Below are positions 60,401 through 64,000 of a stretch of DNA of 64,000 bases, in pieces (positions within the stretch are counted from its first letter, which is position 1; every line of letters begins with the position of its first letter). The DNA is taken from NCBI GenBank assembly GCA_032164245.1, contig JAVMKO010000003.1, forward strand, positions 132,873,924 to 132,937,923, written 5' to 3'. The notes under the pieces are model-generated. The model made no database searches. It worked only from the letters and a program-made list of their open reading frames with translations, and was not told the origin of the DNA. The position numbers and the translations under genes are program-made. This DNA is from Sternotherus odoratus (Eukaryota; Chordata; Testudines; Kinosternidae).

Positions 60401-62316
60401 TTTCAGCCATGAAGTGTTTTGTATTTATCATCACCCTGTTAGAATTGATCATCATATCTGAGGCATACAGGGTTACAATTTAAAAGTATATAGCTAGACA
60501 AGGGGGCAAATCCTGTTTGCTTTACTCTTGTGAATGGTCCCCCTGACATCAGTGGAGTTCCTTGTGTGCAGAAGGGGAGCGGGATTTAGCCCACATGTAA
60601 TAATAACAAGCCACTCACTACATATGGGCCCTGTTAGTCCAACTTCTCTTGAAAAGAAGTGTATCTGGAAGGCAAGTAAAAGGAGAGCTCTCTGATTAGA
60701 CAGGTATGTCAGAAAAATCTGTCAAATATAACAAAGACCTTTGTCATTGTTTGAATTGTGTAAGTGTTAAGATTTCAGTAGCGCACGGAAAAGAGGGGAA
60801 AATATGGTTTTTTGAGACAAAATAGTATTTTTAAAATGTGCAGACCAGGCCCTAACATAGCTCCCCCCTAAAAAGAGTGACTTAAGAGTGAAGATACCGT
60901 ACAACTTTTCATACACAGACTGACGGAGATCTAGAATTAAATTAAAATATTCGAAGAAAAATCAAGGCTACTATCCAAATAAATTATTAAACAGTATGGC
61001 CTCCCCCCAAAGTGCGTTAATTATTGAACAAAAAAACTCCAGGAAATACATAGATATTATAGGGCCTGGCAGAAGCAGTGATCTTTTGAATGTATCAAAG
61101 AGGTCTCAGCCTAGAAGATAACAAAGAATTCAGGATCAGACGTGCTTCAGGGACCCTGTAAACATGGGGAAAGTGGCAGCCTTCCTTTGTTTCAAGTGGG
61201 TACCTTTACTGACTGTGACACCAGTTTTTCTCTGTCTGATGTATTTTGAATAAGATGTTGTATTTGTGACCTAAAACTTTGAGAAGTTTAGCGAATGGGA
61301 TGACAAAGCAGTTTTTCCAACAAGTAGAACTGGAAAGTGAGTTTTCCTATCTCTGGTCCAGGATTCATAGACTGTAGTGATGGGCACCACAGAAAAACCT
61401 ACACAGAAAGAGAAGTCTATTTTGAGCCAAAGTTACCAGAAAACCTCTTTGCATACTTGAAACTGAGACGCAGACACATAACACTTAGTGAAGATTCAGG
61501 GCACACAAGTTTTTGTTTTTTTTAAAAAATCGTATAACACAAGATAGAACACATTTTAGGACACAGTGAAAGTAATCAATGATTACCATTAATAATTAAT
61601 AGTATAGTTGATGGCAGCCTTGCATCTTGTAAACATCCATACAGCTGTTCTGCAATGAGAAAAAGAAACTAATCTGTTGGGATGGGCACTCCACCATTGT
61701 TTTTCATTTTAACTGAACTTTTGCTACTTTTTCAGTGTCTAGGGTACCAACATGTTAGCACTTGAGGAATGTTTGTTTGGTTTTTTGCTTGTGAAAATAT
61801 CAGATGGACAGTTCTGATACACTAACATGACCAGGAATTTAGTTAAGCTTCCACCAACTGGTTCAAAATAGGTTTGGAAGTACCACCTGAAGGGATGAGA
61901 GAGTGATTTAATATCCAAGCTCACTCAGTAATTGGCCTGTTCTGTTGAGGCTGCCAAAAAGGGTGAAAAATGTGTTGGTGTCTTTTGTTAAGGTGGGCGC
62001 CTGACTACCAGCAATTGGACTGAAGCCACAAATTCATTTGATGTGGACCATTAAGCAACCATCGCCAAATATCTATTCATCAAATATTTCAGAACATTGC
62101 TATTTCAATTCCTACACGTTTCAAATATTGACTGTATTTAACAATACAGTGTTTATAGATTTGAGTTATGTGATATAATGTGGTTTTATAACACAACTTG
62201 AATGGATAACGCAGGCCGTATCCAATTGAAGTTAGTGGAAGGCTCTTGTGGGCAATGAATTGGGCCCATAATGATTTTAATTGTCTTTTTTGATTTCTTT
62301 TTGCTTTTCAAATTTA
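60401..62316. other. Intergenic, no gene recognised
   Basis: AT-rich. Nothing supported apart from weak foldback-type words at about 62,212-62,268. Confidence 0.45.
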
Positions 62317-62620
62317 CCGTATTTTTCGGCGTATAAGACGCCTTTTTAATCCCCAAAAATACTTTCAATATTAGGGGGGGCGTCTTATACGCCGAATATC
62401 GGCCGGACCAAAAAAAAAAAAAAAAAGCGCCGCTTTTTTCGCACCGCTCTCCCAGCAGCCCGCCTGTGCGGCGGGGACGGGAGAGCGGCGCGCTCCCAGC
62501 AGCCCGCCCGCGCGGCGGGGACAGGAGAGCGGCGCGAAAAAAGCAGCGCTTTTTTTTTTTTGGTCCGAAAACGCAGGGGCGTCTTATACGCCGGAGCGTC
62601 CTATGGGACGAAAAATACGG
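62317..62620. mobile_element. TA-flanked foldback element (Tc1/mariner type)
   Basis: A TA lies on each side (62,315-62,316 and 62,621-62,622). The ends are CCGTATTTTTCGGCGTATAA and GGGACGAAAAATACGG, inverted. The word GGCGTATAAGACGCC and its complement GGCGTCTTATACGCC occur near each end. The interior is a large imperfect palindrome: A-rich run, CGCCGCTTTTTTCGC, the GC block CTCCCAGCAGCCCGCC twice, then the mirror, ending in a T run. Length is 304 bp with no coding. Confidence 0.85.
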
Positions 62621-62918
62621 TACTTCTTTTCAGGGGTCATCAGAGGTTCTCCAGGACAACAAAATTGTCTTGTGGTCTAGAAACAGAGTGATAATCAGAA
62701 CCAGCTGGATTAAAATTAACTTCTTCTGACTTGAGCATGTGTTTGATTATGCTGAAATAGTCTTCCGTTGTTTGTCTGTACCAGATGGTAGACTGGTACA
62801 AACAGTGCTAGACTGGCCATCAGGATTCTGCATGCACACACTTTCTCTCTCCTGGTAAGGCTTTATTGTTTTGTAGTTAAAATTGGGTTGTTGGACCTGT
62901 TTAGTCTTATGCTAAGAA
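62621..62918. other. Intergenic, no feature recognised
   Basis: Nothing supported. Confidence 0.4.
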
Positions 62919-63087
62919 TTTCAAAAGGGACTAGTGATTTTTGGGCACCTCTGTTATCAGGTGCCTAACTTGATACCCCTTTAAGGGGGCCTGGTTTTTC
63001 TGAGGATGGGTGCTTAGCACTTTCTGAGAATCAGTCCCCTTTAAAGCATCTCAAGCTGGGGACCCAAATCACTAGTCACATTTGAAG
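62919..63087. mobile_element. Foldback MITE, 'TTTCAAAAGG' type
   Basis: Left arm TTTCAAAAGGGACTAGTGAT; right arm ATCACTAGTCACATTTGAA, inverted. The middle has GGTGCCTAACTTGAT. It is the same family type as at 18,511. Confidence 0.7.
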
Positions 63088-63794
63088 ATCTTGGCCTTAA
63101 GCTTTCTCAGAGCTGTAGCTGGATGGTGACTTGGCTTGGAGTGGTGTTTTGTGAAGGCAAAATGAAACAATGGCTCAGAAGTAGCTGAGTAGGTGATCCT
63201 ATGCCATCACTATTTTTTAGCTGTACTTGTACTATTGCATGTGTTCTAGCTATATCTACTGTTTTATTGTATAACTCAGTTTCTTGAGTTATCTACTTTT
63301 CATGTATTTTTGATCAAATAGGCCCAGATACTATCTTCTCCCAAACTGATGTCTCCTTAAATTGTCTTTAGCTAATAGCTTTACCTCTATAACATACTGA
63401 TCTATGAATTCGTTTTGACCTTCTATTGTATTATACATTTTATAACTTTTGTGATGTCATATTTATCGAACCTATTGTAATATGGCTTCAGTTCTTTCTT
63501 TCTTTTAACTGACAATTTTTATCCAACTTTTTATGTCTTTACTTTTCTCTCCAGTCCAGATTAACAGGTACCGCCTTTTTCTTCCTCATCTCTGGATTTC
63601 AGGAAACCCTGAAAAATGAACTTTTCCCACTCCTCATGAAGGCTCCTGCTTTTTTTTAGTTAATTTTGAGTAGCTGAACTGGGTAGATATTTTTTTTTCC
63701 TTAGGTTGCATCTACTGTTCTATAACTTCTTCTAGCTGTGGCCTTGACTGTACCACCACAGTAAGTAGAACTAAGTTATGCTACTCCAGCTACT
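63088..63794. other. Intergenic, no feature recognised
   Basis: AT-rich. Nothing supported. Confidence 0.4.
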
Positions 63795-64000
63795 CAGTAG
63801 TTCTCAAACTTTTGTACTGGTGACCCCTTTCACATAGCAAGTCTCTGAGTGTGACCCCCCTCCCCTTATAAATTAAAAACTCTTTAAAATATATTTAACT
63901 CCATTATAAATGCTGGATGCAAAGCTGGGTGGTTTGGGTGGAGGCTAATAGCTTGCAACTCCCATGTAATAAGCTCACGACTTCCTGAGGGGTCCCAACC
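63795..64000 (+). mobile_element. hAT-type MITE, cut by the window end
   Basis: Starts CAGTAGTTCTCAAACTTTTG, then TGACCCCTTTCACATAGC, the typical left end of hAT elements of the Charlie/SPIN-like group. The last bases, GAGGGGTCCCAACC, look like the approach to the opposite end (usually GGGGTCCCGACCC...GTTTGAGAAC), so the copy probably ends within a few dozen bases beyond the window. Confidence 0.75.

Overview
This window is vertebrate nuclear DNA, most likely from a non-avian reptile. A turtle is my first guess and a crocodilian my second. The evidence is the repeat content: CR1 LINE 3' ends in several states of decay, MIR-like tRNA-derived SINEs, L2/L3-type LINE tails, and many short inverted-repeat DNA transposons of types I know as common in chelonian and crocodilian genomes. 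Candidate splice sites and long noncoding stretches fit a eukaryote. I find no operons, bacterial genes or viral genes. I also find no intact host protein-coding exon. The only recognisable protein coding is transposon-derived: a broken hAT transposase C-terminus at about 10.7-11.3 kb, an L2-like reverse transcriptase end near 8.5 kb, and the 3' end of CR1.

Layout. 1-20.5 kb is a repeat-rich intergenic stretch: CR1 (1.3-1.8, 5.6-6.5, 11.5-12.0, 17.0 kb), MIR-like SINEs, a foldback hAT copy of about 2 kb (10.3-12.3 kb) split by a CR1, a complete non-autonomous Helitron with a G-rich minisatellite (14,459-15,216), and a SINE carrying a piece of U2 snRNA (about 16.0 kb). 20.5-31.2 kb is quite different. 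It is almost free of interspersed repeats, has four CpG-dense patches, and contains several splice-site-like signals, a hairpin followed by a long TA tract, and a perfect 24-bp palindrome. It resembles the promoter and regulatory block of a developmental gene or long noncoding RNA, but I cannot name the gene. 31.2-46.5 kb is ordinary intergenic DNA with MIR-like SINEs and PIF/Harbinger-like MITEs. 46.7-48.1 kb is a second CpG-rich island. 48.1-64 kb is gene-poor and AT-rich, with a 714-bp Harbinger-like element holding an orientation-switching GC minisatellite (55.1-55.9 kb), a second G-rich minisatellite (56.4-56.8 kb), a TA-flanked mariner-type foldback element (62.3-62.6 kb), and a hAT element cut by the window end.

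The genes do not work together in any way visible here, because none is demonstrated. The best leads are the CpG-island block with a possible recursive-type splice site at 25,783/25,784, the U2/SINE chimera, the Helitron, and the way unrelated DNA transposons each carry an expanded GC-rich tandem array.
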